6,239 bases of DNA, taken from Aquabacter sp. (lineage in GTDB: Bacteria > Pseudomonadota > Alphaproteobacteria > Rhizobiales > Xanthobacteraceae). Both the position numbers and the translations under genes were made by a program. Every line of letters begins with the position of its first letter. Within the stretch, counting starts at the first letter, position 1. The DNA lies in the NCBI GenBank assembly GCA_030147645.1, contig JASBUY010000231.1, positions 1 to 6,239 of the forward strand, read 5' to 3'. Shown one piece after another: positions 1 to 6,042 of the stretch. The notes under the pieces are model-generated. The model was not told where the DNA came from. It did no database searches and saw only the letters and a list, made by a program, of their open reading frames with translations.

Positions 1-178
1 CGGCGCCGGCCGCGAAGGCCGCGACCTCTTCGTGGCGCACATGCATCCACTGGACCGAGGGCGTGTCGCGCAGCGCGTCGGTGAAGCCGTTCAGGCTGTC
101 CCCCACGACGCCCCAGACCCGCTCCACCCCAGCGGAGGCCAGTATACGCGCCATCACATCCGCAACCCTGGGTGCCAT
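1..178 (-). CDS. poxB: PoxB-type pyruvate dehydrogenase (quinone)/pyruvate oxidase, N-terminal fragment
   Basis: Only the first 59 codons are present; the gene leaves the window at its left edge. I translated the minus strand by hand. Residues 21-31 read VWGVVGDSLNG and residues 47-58 read VRHEEVAAFAAG, which are hallmarks of the N-terminal pyrimidine-binding domain of PoxB-like thiamine-diphosphate enzymes. Glu50 in RHEE is the expected cofactor-activating glutamate. In the family, PoxB oxidatively decarboxylates pyruvate to acetate and CO2 and passes electrons to the quinone pool at the inner membrane. I chose the ATG at 178 because AAGGAG (minus strand, 190-185) lies 6 nt upstream. An in-frame ATG at 193 would add five residues but overlaps that site. 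The gene is divergent from the exporter at 267. A related acetolactate-synthase-like or oxalyl-CoA-like ThDP enzyme is possible, but the GDSLNG motif favours the PoxB group. Confidence 0.85.
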   Translation of the reverse strand, partial: MAPRVADVMARILASAGVERVWGVVGDSLNGFTDALRDTPSVQWMHVRHEEVAAFAAGA

Positions 179-266
179 GTCCCGCTCCTTCATGGTCCTG
201 ATGTTCGAATCGATAGCATGAGACGATGACGGACGGCATCATGCATCCAGGTCGCGGAGAGATTTG
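179..266. promoter_or_regulatory. Divergent intergenic region between poxB-like and FUSC genes
   Basis: These 88 nt must hold the start signals for both divergent genes. The two ribosome binding sites are visible: AAGGAG on the minus strand at 190-185 and GGAGAG on the plus strand at 256-261. The middle contains overlapping short palindromes (TTCGAA followed by ATCGAT around 205-216) and GCAT-C-ATGC around 238-246. I could not find a convincing -35/-10 pair in either direction, so promoter positions are not called. Confidence 0.4.
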
Positions 267-1451
267 ATGACGGGGCGCTCAGGCGCGGACCAGCGCCGCA
301 ACGAGCTTGAAGAGCTGGAGGCCTTGGAGGAGGCGGCCCTGGAAGGGGCGGCGCAACTGCTCGAAGAGCCTTTGCGCGCCGTCGAGCGGTTCGAACGATC
401 GGTCTGGGAGGACCTCAAGGCCTTCACCCTATGGGGGGAGCGGGCGCTGGTGGCAGGTCGCGTGACCCTTGCCATCGTCGCCTCCGTGCTGCTCGCCCAT
501 GCAATCGGGCTGGAAATGCCGGTCTGGGCCGCCATCTCGGTGCTGCGGGTGTTCCAGAACGACAAGAACGCCACCTTACGGCGCGGGCTCGAACGCATCG
601 CCGGCACGGTGCTCGGCGGCGTCATCTCCTATGCCATCATGCTGGACGGCAAGAATGCCGCGCTGGTCTGGATCGCCACCGGCCTCGCCAGCGCCTTCGC
701 CGTCTATGCGCAGGCCGTGACGCGCTACAGCTACGCTTTCATCCTGGTGGGCTTCACCGTGCCGCTCATGACCTACCATGCCATGGCGTCCGACCAGCCG
801 ATCCTGGAAACCATTTTGATGCGCGGCGCGGAAGTGTGCCTGGGCGTAACCATCGCGACCTTGGTGGACTATCTCACCTCTCGCCGCCAATCGGCGAAGA
901 AGCCTCTGAAGCCGCTGTTCGGCCCGGTGGACCCGGTCTTTATCGGCCACGCTTTGACGGTCGGCATCGCGGTCTGCCTCGTGCCGGTGATCTGGACCGT
1001 CTTCAAGCTGCCGGGATTCGACCAGACCCCCATCACCGCCTTTATCGTGGTGAGTGCGGCGCGCGAGGGCATTGGCTGGAAGTCGCTGAACCGCATCGTC
1101 GGCTGCGCGCTCGGCGCAGCACTGGGGCTTGCCGGGGTGAACCTGCTGGGCCATGCCGGCTTCCTGCCCTGGCTCGCCTATCTCACCGTCGGGCTGTTCC
1201 TGTTCACGCAGGTCTGCCATGGCGGCAGCATCGTGTCCTATACCGGCGTGCAGGCCGGCATCTGCTTCCTGCTGATCTTCGTGCAGGAGCCCATTCCCCA
1301 TCTAGACCCCGCGGAAGGCTATGCGCGCATGTGGGGCGTCGTGGGGGGCATTCTCCTGGTGATGGCGGTGGGCCTCGTCACCTGGCCGGTGCGCCAGCGC
1401 ATCACCAAGGTCGTCGAAGAGCACCGCCACGCCCACGAAAAAGCGATTTAG
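267..1451 (+). CDS. FUSC family inner-membrane transporter (aromatic acid exporter-like)
   Basis: A 394-residue membrane protein. Residues about 11-50 are rich in Glu, Arg and Leu and look like a cytoplasmic amphipathic helix or short coiled coil. About ten hydrophobic segments follow from residue 62 to 375, arranged as two halves. Each half contains a loop of the type R-I-x-G-x-x-L-G (RIAGTVLGG near 110-118 and RIVGCALGA near 276-284). That R..GT..G pattern in a duplicated membrane unit is typical of FUSC/AaeB/YccS-type proteins, some of which export aromatic carboxylic acids. The substrate here cannot be read from sequence. A TTG at 264 is in frame, but GGAGAG at 256-261 is only 2 nt from it and 5 nt from the ATG at 267, so I chose 267. 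The long soluble C-terminal domain of classical AaeB is absent; the protein ends about 20 residues after the last membrane segment. The gene is transcribed alone and converges with the editing-domain gene across 13 nt. Confidence 0.82.
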   Translation: MTGRSGADQRRNELEELEALEEAALEGAAQLLEEPLRAVERFERSVWEDLKAFTLWGERALVAGRVTLAIVASVLLAHAIGLEMPVWAAISVLRVFQNDKNATLRRGLERIAGTVLGGVISYAIMLDGKNAALVWIATGLASAFAVYAQAVTRYSYAFILVGFTVPLMTYHAMASDQPILETILMRGAEVCLGVTIATLVDYLTSRRQSAKKPLKPLFGPVDPVFIGHALTVGIAVCLVPVIWTVFKLPGFDQTPITAFIVVSAAREGIGWKSLNRIVGCALGAALGLAGVNLLGHAGFLPWLAYLTVGLFLFTQVCHGGSIVSYTGVQAGICFLLIFVQEPIPHLDPAEGYARMWGVVGGILLVMAVGLVTWPVRQRITKVVEEHRHAHEKAI

Positions 1452-1464
1452 CAGGCCTTTGGCA

Positions 1465-1974
1465 TCATTCCTGCGGCGAGGCGGGAAGCGTGATGCGCAC
1501 CGGCTGGTGGCCGGTCAGGCGCAGGAAGGCCAGCAGGGCTTCCGGCGTCAGGGACGTGGTTTTTTCGTTGGTCAGGGGATGGCAGTTCACCCGCTCCGCC
1601 TGGAGCAGCGCATCCTCGATCACCACGGTCACCGCATGGTTGGGGTCATTGGCGGCGGCGAGCAGTGTCACGGAACCGGGCAGAACGCCCAACTTCTCGA
1701 ACAGCGCCTCGGCGGAGCCGAAAGAGAGCCCGCCGCGCGCGCCGATGAGACCCCGTAGGGCCTTGAGATCGACGGGTGTCTCTTCGCCGAGGGTCACGAG
1801 GAAATAGGTTTTCTTCGCGTCCCGCAGGAACAGGTTCTTGGTGTGCGCTCCGGGGATGTCGCCCCGAAGCGCCTTGGACTGAGCCACCGTATGCAGCGGC
1901 GGGTGGTCGTAGGTCTGCGCCGCGATACCCTCCTGCGACAGGAGGGCGAGCAGAGCGTCAGGCGACAGCGGCAT
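1465..1974 (-). CDS. Free-standing prolyl-tRNA editing protein (ProX/PrdX/YbaK-type Ala-tRNA(Pro) deacylase)
   Basis: A 169-residue single-domain protein. It matches the stand-alone form of the editing (INS) domain of bacterial prolyl-tRNA synthetase. In this family the protein hydrolyses Ala-tRNA(Pro) formed when ProRS mischarges tRNA, and acts in the cytoplasm in trans. Visible family features are HTVAQSKAL at 28-36, the segment GAHTKNLFLRD at 42-52 with the invariant active-site lysine at Lys46, the stretch LSFGSAEALFEKLGV in the middle, PGSVT before the last strands, and NCHPLTN with its conserved histidine near the C-terminus. Length is normal. The ATG at 1974 lies 6 nt downstream of the mutase stop codon and has no strong ribosome binding site of its own, which suggests co-transcription and translational coupling. 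A YbaK-type Cys-tRNA deacylase is the alternative, but the lysine context and C-terminal motif favour the ProXp-ala group. Confidence 0.88.
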   Translation of the reverse strand: MPLSPDALLALLSQEGIAAQTYDHPPLHTVAQSKALRGDIPGAHTKNLFLRDAKKTYFLVTLGEETPVDLKALRGLIGARGGLSFGSAEALFEKLGVLPGSVTLLAAANDPNHAVTVVIEDALLQAERVNCHPLTNEKTTSLTPEALLAFLRLTGHQPVRITLPASPQE

Positions 1975-1980
1975 GGGCGC

Positions 1981-3480
1981 TCAGATCTTCTGGTTGTACT
2001 CGCCCACGTCCGGATGGGTGCGCAGAACGGCATCCACGGCCTCGAACATCTCCCGCATGCGCGCTTCGGAGACGGGGCTCTCCACCACCACGACCAGTTC
2101 CGGCTTGTTGGAGGAGGCGCGCACCAGCCCCCACGAGCCGTCCTCGGTGGTGACGCGCACGCCGTTCACGGTGACCAGATCGCGGATCTTCTGGCCGGTG
2201 ACGAGGGCGCCCTTAGCCTCGAGGTCCTGGAAGTGCTTCACCACCTTTTCGACGATGCCGTATTTCGCTTCGTCCGCGCAGTGGGGCGACATGGTGGGCG
2301 AGGACCAGGTCTTGGGCAGCGCCTGGCGCAGTTCCGAGAGCTTCTTGCCGGGATTGCGGTCCAGCATGTCCAGAACGGCGATGGCGGAGACGAGGCCGTC
2401 ATCATAGCCGCGCCCGATGGGGGCGTTGAAGAAATAGTGGCCGGACTTCTCGAAACCCACCAGCGCCCCGGTCTCGTTGACGCGGCGCTTCATGTAGGAA
2501 TGGCCGGTCTTCCAATAGTCCGCCTTCACGCCGAGCTTGATCAGCTCGGGGTCCGTGGCGAACAGGCCCGTGGACTTCACGTCCACCACGAAGGTCGCGC
2601 CGGGATGCAGCTTGGCGAGATCGCGGGCGAGCATGACGCCCATCTTGTCGGCGAAGATTTCCTCGCCCTCGTCATCCACCACACCGCAGCGGTCGCCGTC
2701 CCCGTCGAAGCCGAGCGCCACGTCCGCCTTGTGTTCGAGCACCGCGTCCCGCATGGCATGGAGCATCTCCATGTCTTCCGGGTTCGGATTATATTTGGGG
2801 AAGGAGTGGTCGAGCTCGGTATCGAGCGGGATTACCTCGCAGCCGAGAGCTTCCAGCACCTTGGGCGCAAAGGCGCCGGCGGTGCCGTTGCCGCAGGCGC
2901 ACACCACCTTGATGGGATGCTTCAGCTTGGGCCGGTCGGTGAGATCCTTGATATAGGTCGCCGGAAAATCATTCACGAACGCATAGGCGCCGCCGCCACG
3001 CAGGTCGAACTTGGCGCCGAGCACGATGTCCTTCAGGCGGGTCATCTCGTCGGGGCCGAAGGTGAGCGGGCGGTTCACGCCCATCTTCACGCCGGTCCAG
3101 CCATTGTCATTGTGAGACGCCGTGACCATGGCTACCGCCGGCACGTCCAGCGCGAACTGGGCGAAATAGGCCATGGGAGACAGGGCAAGGCCGATATCGT
3201 GAACCTTGATGCCCGCCGCCATGAGGCCGGAGACCAGGGCATATTTGATGGAGGCGGAATAGCCGCGGAAATCGTGGCCGGTCACGATTTCGGGCCGCAC
3301 ACCCATCTCATGCATCAGCGTCCCGAGGCCCATGCCCAGGGCCTGGATGCCCATCAGGTTGATTTCCTTCTGGAACAGCCAGCGCGCGTCATATTCCCGG
3401 AAGCCCGTGGGCTTCACCATGGGCTCGGACTCATACGCATAGGTGTTGGGAACGAGGGACGGCTTGGGCGTCGGGAACAT
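1981..3480 (-). CDS. Phosphomannomutase/phosphoglucomutase (AlgC-like alpha-D-phosphohexomutase)
   Basis: A 499-residue cytoplasmic enzyme of the alpha-D-phosphohexomutase superfamily. It interconverts hexose 1- and 6-phosphates (mannose and/or glucose) through a phosphoserine and a glucose-1,6-bisphosphate-type intermediate, supplying sugar nucleotides for polysaccharide and envelope synthesis. Catalytic serine loop: TASHNDNGWTG at 120-130, with Ser122 as the phosphoserine. Metal-binding loop: DGDGDR at 259-264, whose three aspartates bind Mg2+. Sugar-binding loop: FEKSGH at 343-348, where family members often carry E-M-S-G-H, so Lys345 replaces Met. Domain 4 phosphate-binding loop: RASSNKPE at 454-461. 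All four domains are complete. The frame stays open upstream to an ATG at 3615, but the start at 3480 has GGAGAGG (minus strand, 3493-3487) spaced 6 nt away, and the 45 extra Arg/Ala-rich residues have no family counterpart. It heads a two-gene unit with the tRNA-editing gene. Substrate preference (Man versus Glc) is not decidable here. Confidence 0.93.
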   Translation of the reverse strand: MFPTPKPSLVPNTYAYESEPMVKPTGFREYDARWLFQKEINLMGIQALGMGLGTLMHEMGVRPEIVTGHDFRGYSASIKYALVSGLMAAGIKVHDIGLALSPMAYFAQFALDVPAVAMVTASHNDNGWTGVKMGVNRPLTFGPDEMTRLKDIVLGAKFDLRGGGAYAFVNDFPATYIKDLTDRPKLKHPIKVVCACGNGTAGAFAPKVLEALGCEVIPLDTELDHSFPKYNPNPEDMEMLHAMRDAVLEHKADVALGFDGDGDRCGVVDDEGEEIFADKMGVMLARDLAKLHPGATFVVDVKSTGLFATDPELIKLGVKADYWKTGHSYMKRRVNETGALVGFEKSGHYFFNAPIGRGYDDGLVSAIAVLDMLDRNPGKKLSELRQALPKTWSSPTMSPHCADEAKYGIVEKVVKHFQDLEAKGALVTGQKIRDLVTVNGVRVTTEDGSWGLVRASSNKPELVVVVESPVSEARMREMFEAVDAVLRTHPDVGEYNQKI

Positions 3481-3658
3481 GAACGGCCTCTCCGCTGGGC
3501 GGGATAGTCTGGCGCAAGCCCGATAGCACGGAATTGCGGCGCGCAATATGCGGCGCAGCCCAAGCGCCATAAGCCTTTGGCATCGCCCCCGCCACAATGC
3601 GCGGCGCGCCGTCATGGTTCCGCTCAGGCCCTCGCCGGCGATCTTTCGCCTGCCTCTC
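3481..3658 (-). promoter_or_regulatory. Leader/promoter region of the mutase-editing operon, with a 15-nt dyad
   Basis: These 178 nt separate the HTH-protein stop codon from the mutase start. I see no gene in them. On the minus strand GGAGAGG (3493-3487) is the mutase ribosome binding site. At 3533-3547 there is a perfect inverted repeat, ATTGCG-GCG-CGCAAT, 53-67 nt upstream of the mutase ATG. A possible promoter is TTGTGG followed 18 nt later by CTTATG on the minus strand, around 3595-3566, but the match is poor. Just after the HTH gene stop, GGCGA-AAGA-TCGCC can form a 5-bp hairpin on the minus strand. It has no U-tract and is weak as a terminator, so readthrough into the mutase gene is possible. 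Confidence 0.4.
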
Positions 3659-4558
3659 TCAGGGGCTAGAGGCGATCATCTCTCCGGCGAGGATGCGAAA
3701 ATGCGCCATCTGCCAGGACGCCCAGATCTCGAACTCCTCCACGAGGCTCGGGTCCATCTGGTCCAGCCGGCCGGGCGGCGCCACGCGGAACCAGCCCTCT
3801 TTCTGCGCTTCGTTCAAGAGATTGCCCACATGGGCGGAGGAGACGCGAAAGCGATGGGCAAGCGCCTTTTGCGTCAGCGGCAATGACGGCGCGCGGGCGT
3901 CTTCAGCATAAAATGCGGCCATCACCGCGCACAGGATCAGGTAGCCGCAATCCCGCCGGGCAAAGCCGAGTACCCGGGGGAACGGGTCGATGAGCGTGCC
4001 ATGGGACAGAACGAAGGCGGCGGAGCGATAGACGAGCTCACCCTGCGCCTCCGGGGATGCGGCGAGGCGCCGACTCACGGGGCGGTCCGTTCCCTCCAGC
4101 CGCTCGGCGGCCTCGATGAATCCGAGCGCCGAGCGCGCGACCGCGCGAATGACCGTATCGGACGGGCGCAGAAGCTTCAGGCGGCGGTCCTGTGGCGCAT
4201 CCTCCGCCTCCACGAGCCGCCCCGCCTTGAGCGCGGCCACCAGACCGGCGGTCTGGCGCGCACTCGAGGAGCCGAAGGCTTGGAGCGCGGTCAGGGTCGG
4301 AAGCGGTCCGTCCGCGATGCGCCAGCGGAAATAATTATGGATCAGCAGGTAACAGACCATGTAGCGCGCGAACTGGTTGAACAGTTTGGCAAAGGGCCAG
4401 GCGTCGTCCGGCGCGTCGGCGAGGGCGGTACAATAAGAGCGAAGTGCAGGCCGGAAATCGGCGCCAGTCCGATACTGCAAAGCCAACGCTTCGGTCGCGG
4501 AAAGCGGCGTTGAACCGGCAATTTCCGATGGGTTCGATAAATCTGAATAAGAATTCAT
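3659..4558 (-). CDS. Putative transcriptional regulator with two helix-turn-helix-like segments
   Basis: A 299-residue soluble protein that I do not recognise as a named family. Residues about 86-133 resemble a MarR-type winged helix: PTLTALQAF, then GSSSARQTAGLVAALKAGRL as the helix-turn-helix, then APQDRRLKLLRPSD, which resembles the D-x-R-D-R-R wing of MarR proteins. Residues about 227-262 form a second candidate: LPLTQKALAHRFRVSS followed by AHVGNLLNEAQKEGWFRV, as in Crp/GntR-type recognition helices. No transmembrane segment, signal peptide or clear ligand domain is visible; Cys43, Cys69, Cys204 and Cys210 are not in a metal-site pattern. The ATG at 4558 lacks a visible Shine-Dalgarno sequence, so the transcript may be leaderless or the true start may lie further in (TTG codons at residues 25 and 27). 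It is divergent from the carbonic anhydrase gene, so control of that gene or of itself is a reasonable inference, not something shown. Confidence 0.7.
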   Translation of the reverse strand: MNSYSDLSNPSEIAGSTPLSATEALALQYRTGADFRPALRSYCTALADAPDDAWPFAKLFNQFARYMVCYLLIHNYFRWRIADGPLPTLTALQAFGSSSARQTAGLVAALKAGRLVEAEDAPQDRRLKLLRPSDTVIRAVARSALGFIEAAERLEGTDRPVSRRLAASPEAQGELVYRSAAFVLSHGTLIDPFPRVLGFARRDCGYLILCAVMAAFYAEDARAPSLPLTQKALAHRFRVSSAHVGNLLNEAQKEGWFRVAPPGRLDQMDPSLVEEFEIWASWQMAHFRILAGEMIASSP

Positions 4559-4821
4559 CGTATTGGGCGTCTATGCAAAGTTTGGTCTTTCTTGCCGCAC
4601 TTCGCGTCTCAATGATACGCCCGCCTGCAAAACGCGTTTATGCGGGCCTTTCAGTCTTGAGCGCGATCCGGGCGGGCGGGGAACCGCAGCACCGGGATGC
4701 CTGAGCCGAAACGGGTCAAAGGACGTTCATTTGACCTGCTTCTCACACGTTGGGCGGACCGCGAGCGGCAGGGGACATTCCTCTGCCCGGGCGAAGGTCC
4801 AGGACACGAAGGGTGCATTTC
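4559..4821. promoter_or_regulatory. Divergent regulatory region between HTH gene and carbonic anhydrase gene
   Basis: These 263 nt contain no gene that I can support. They hold three dyads. GGTCAAA-N9-TTTGACC lies at 4714-4736. An imperfect palindrome at 4619-4647 has outer arms GCCCGC/GCGGGC and a core AAACGCGTTT. A hairpin at 4767-4787 has stem GGCAGGGG/CCTCTGCC with one G-U pair and loop ACATT. TTGACC at 4731-4736 resembles a -35 element, but no acceptable -10 stands 16-18 nt downstream. The carbonic anhydrase ribosome binding site is GAAGGG at 4808-4813. A length of 263 nt is generous for two simple promoters in such a compact region and is consistent with regulated transcription. Confidence 0.5.
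4714..4736. repeat. Inverted repeat GGTCAAA-N9-TTTGACC, operator candidate
   Basis: Two perfect 7-bp arms at 4714-4720 and 4730-4736 flank a 9-nt spacer. The arms are centred 16 nt apart, a geometry that suits a dimeric winged-helix protein better than an RNA hairpin. The site lies 86-108 nt upstream of the carbonic anhydrase start and about 156 nt from the divergent HTH gene. The right arm contains TTGACC, so a bound protein could cover a -35 element. Whether the neighbouring HTH protein binds here is inference. Confidence 0.45.
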
Positions 4822-5529
4822 ATGTGCGAGAATCACGGATTTGGATTGTCTCGGCGCGGCTTCATCGTCGCGGGTGCGGCGGCGGCTCTGTCCGGCGGCG
4901 TTGCGTTGCCGGCGATGGCGCAAAGCGCGGCCCCCAATGCCATTTCGCCCGACGCGGCCTTGAAGCGGCTCATGGACGGGAACGCCCGTTACGCCGCGAA
5001 CGCGCCGGACCAGAAGGACTTCACGGCCGGCCGCGCCGCGCGCGCGTCCGCTCAGTATCCGTTCGCGGCGATCTTGAGCTGCGCGGATTCCCGCGTCGCG
5101 CCGGAACTCGCTTTCGATGAAGGGCCGGGCGAATTGTTCGTGGTGCGCCTTGCCGGCAATTTCGTGAATGATGACGGGCTCGCGAGCCTCGAATATGGCG
5201 CGAAATTCCTCGGCACGCCGCTGATCATGGTGCTCGGCCACACCAATTGCGGCGCCGTGGATGCCGCCATCAAGGTCTTGAAGGACAATGCCAAGCTGCC
5301 CGGCCATCTGCCGGAATTGGTCAACTCCATCAAGCCGGCGGTGGAAAAGGCCAAGGCCGAAAAGCCCGCCAACCTGCTGGACGCGTCCATCGCCGCCAAT
5401 GTCGCGCTCAATGTGAACCGGCTGAAGACCGCCAAGCCCATTCTGTCCAAGATGATCGCGGACGGGAAGGTGAAGGTGGTTGGCGCGGTTTACGACCTCT
5501 CCACCGGCAAGGTGAACCTGCTGGCCTGA
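4822..5529 (+). CDS. Beta-class carbonic anhydrase with Tat signal peptide
   Basis: A 235-residue zinc enzyme that interconverts CO2 and bicarbonate. The N-terminus carries a twin-arginine signal: SRRGFI at 10-15, a hydrophobic alanine-rich stretch at 16-30, and a probable cleavage site after AMA at residue 33. The folded, metal-loaded enzyme is therefore probably exported to the periplasm. Beta-class motifs are CADSR at 87-91 (zinc ligand Cys87 and the Asp89-Arg91 dyad) and GHTNCGA at 139-145 (zinc ligands His140 and Cys143). The family fold continues through NFVNDDGLASLEYG at 113-126 and ends with GAVYDLSTGKV at 221-231. I chose the ATG at 4822 because GAAGGG (4808-4813) is 8 nt upstream and it places the RR motif correctly; an in-frame TTG at 4750 would add 24 residues before the signal. 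It is a single-gene unit followed by a strong hairpin. A periplasmic role could be CO2 retention, pH handling or supply to a bicarbonate importer; the context does not decide. Confidence 0.92.
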   Translation: MCENHGFGLSRRGFIVAGAAAALSGGVALPAMAQSAAPNAISPDAALKRLMDGNARYAANAPDQKDFTAGRAARASAQYPFAAILSCADSRVAPELAFDEGPGELFVVRLAGNFVNDDGLASLEYGAKFLGTPLIMVLGHTNCGAVDAAIKVLKDNAKLPGHLPELVNSIKPAVEKAKAEKPANLLDASIAANVALNVNRLKTAKPILSKMIADGKVKVVGAVYDLSTGKVNLLA

Positions 5530-5541
5530 CGCTCATAAAGC

Positions 5542-5578
5542 CGTGCCGATCCGCTGGCGCATCCAGCGGGTCGGCACG
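5542..5578 (+). terminator. Hairpin between convergent carbonic anhydrase and PhnB-like genes
   Basis: The arms CGTGCCGATCCGCTGG (5542-5557) and CCAGCGGGTCGGCACG (5563-5578) form a 16-bp stem with a 5-nt loop, CGCAT, starting 12 nt after the carbonic anhydrase stop codon. The only non-Watson-Crick pair is position 5550 with 5570. It is a U-G wobble in the plus-strand RNA but an A-C mismatch in the minus-strand RNA, so the structure favours the carbonic anhydrase transcript. No U-tract follows on the plus side. On the minus side GGCUUUAUG follows, a weak one. It may act as a terminator or as a 3'-end-protecting structure. Confidence 0.7.
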
Positions 5579-5604
5579 TGATGAAGGATCGCGCGCGAAA
5601 CGCC

Positions 5605-6036
5605 TCAGGCGGCGGGCGCGATCACCACCATCCAGCCCACACCGAACCGGTCGGCCACCATGCCGAAGCCGGGAGAAAAGAAGGTGGGGGCAAGCGGCAT
5701 CTGAACCGTGCCGCCCTCGGCCAGGGCCCCGAAGACCCGCTCCGCCTCTCCTGCATCGGCCACGGTGAGAGACAAGGCAATGCCCTTGAATGTCGCCGGC
5801 CCCTGGCAGAGCCCGTCGGAGAGAAGCAGCACGCTCTCCCCGATGCGCAGGCTCGCATGCATGATCTTGTCGCCGGGCGGCGGCGCGGCCCCCTCTGGCA
5901 TGGCGCATCCCGCCGGCTCGGGCATGGGCGGCGCTTCGGAAAACCGCATCATCATCTCGACTTGCGCGCCAAGCGCTTGAACGTAGAAGGCGATGGCGTC
6001 TTCCGCGCGGCCTTCCAGGGAGAGATAGGGCTGCAC
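5605..6036 (-). CDS. PhnB-like VOC family protein, start region disrupted (ATG-TAA-GTG)
   Basis: About 143 residues of a vicinal-oxygen-chelate fold protein of the PhnB type, often annotated as glyoxalase/bleomycin-resistance-like; biochemical function is generally unknown. Read from GTG at 6036 the protein opens with (M/V)QPYLSLEGRAEDAIAFY, then KIMHASLRIGESVLLLSD in the middle and FFSPGFGMVADRFGVGWMVV near the end. All are typical, and the reading frame is intact to the stop. The oddity is the start. GGAGG (minus strand, 6055-6051) is 8 nt from an ATG at 6042, but the next codon is TAA (6039-6037), followed directly by GTG at 6036. Relatives, as I remember them, begin M-x-V-Q-P-Y, so the ATG looks like the ancestral start with codon 2 changed to a stop. 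Translation might restart at the adjacent GTG. If not, the gene is a recent pseudogene. It lies 36 nt downstream of another VOC gene and is probably co-transcribed with it. Confidence 0.8.
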   Translation of the reverse strand: MQPYLSLEGRAEDAIAFYVQALGAQVEMMMRFSEAPPMPEPAGCAMPEGAAPPPGDKIMHASLRIGESVLLLSDGLCQGPATFKGIALSLTVADAGEAERVFGALAEGGTVQMPLAPTFFSPGFGMVADRFGVGWMVVIAPAA

Positions 6037-6042
6037 TTACAT
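6037..6042 (-). other. Start-stop pair ATG-TAA at the PhnB-like gene
   Basis: On the minus strand the start codon with the good Shine-Dalgarno sequence (GGAGGT, 6055-6050) is followed at once by an ochre stop, and then by the in-frame GTG that opens the remaining gene. The GTG itself is 14 nt from GGAGG, too far for efficient direct initiation. A single change in codon 2 (for example CAA or AAA to TAA) would create this arrangement. Confidence 0.75.

Noticed and set aside
431..1807. A 458-codon plus-strand frame overlapping the exporter gene and running into the editing gene
   Set aside because: It is Arg/Gly/Ala-rich low-complexity translation in a shifted frame of the exporter gene, then antisense to the editing-domain gene. 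It has no ribosome binding site or domain.
1843..3507. A 554-codon open frame on the plus strand opposite the mutase gene
   Set aside because: The translation is rich in His, Arg, Gly and Ala with no recognisable domain, as expected for the antisense of a high-GC gene. The opposite strand encodes an enzyme with all catalytic loops intact.
1455..3584. The 12-mer GCCTTTGGCATC occurs at 1455-1466 and 3573-3584, roughly bracketing the mutase-editing unit
   Set aside because: About one such 12-mer coincidence is expected in a window of this size, and the match does not extend on either side. It is not evidence of insertion or target-site duplication.
3481..3615. A 45-residue N-terminal extension of the mutase from the ATG at 3615
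   Set aside because: The extension is Arg/Ala-rich without family counterpart and has no good ribosome binding site, whereas GGAGAGG sits 6 nt before the ATG at 3480.
3605..3661. A possible riboswitch-like leader (CUGAGAGAGG... GGCGAAAGAUCGCC) on the minus strand before the mutase gene
   Set aside because: Isolated resemblance to pieces of TPP or glycine riboswitches, but no full conserved core could be assembled, and part of it is the end of the HTH coding region.
4750..4821. An upstream TTG start for the carbonic anhydrase at 4750
   Set aside because: It would bury the twin-arginine signal behind 24 Arg/Gly-rich residues and lacks a ribosome binding site. The ATG at 4822 has GAAGGG 8 nt upstream.
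4651..5307. A 218-codon minus-strand frame opposite the carbonic anhydrase
   Set aside because: It is antisense to a gene with all beta-carbonic-anhydrase zinc ligands, and its translation shows no domain.
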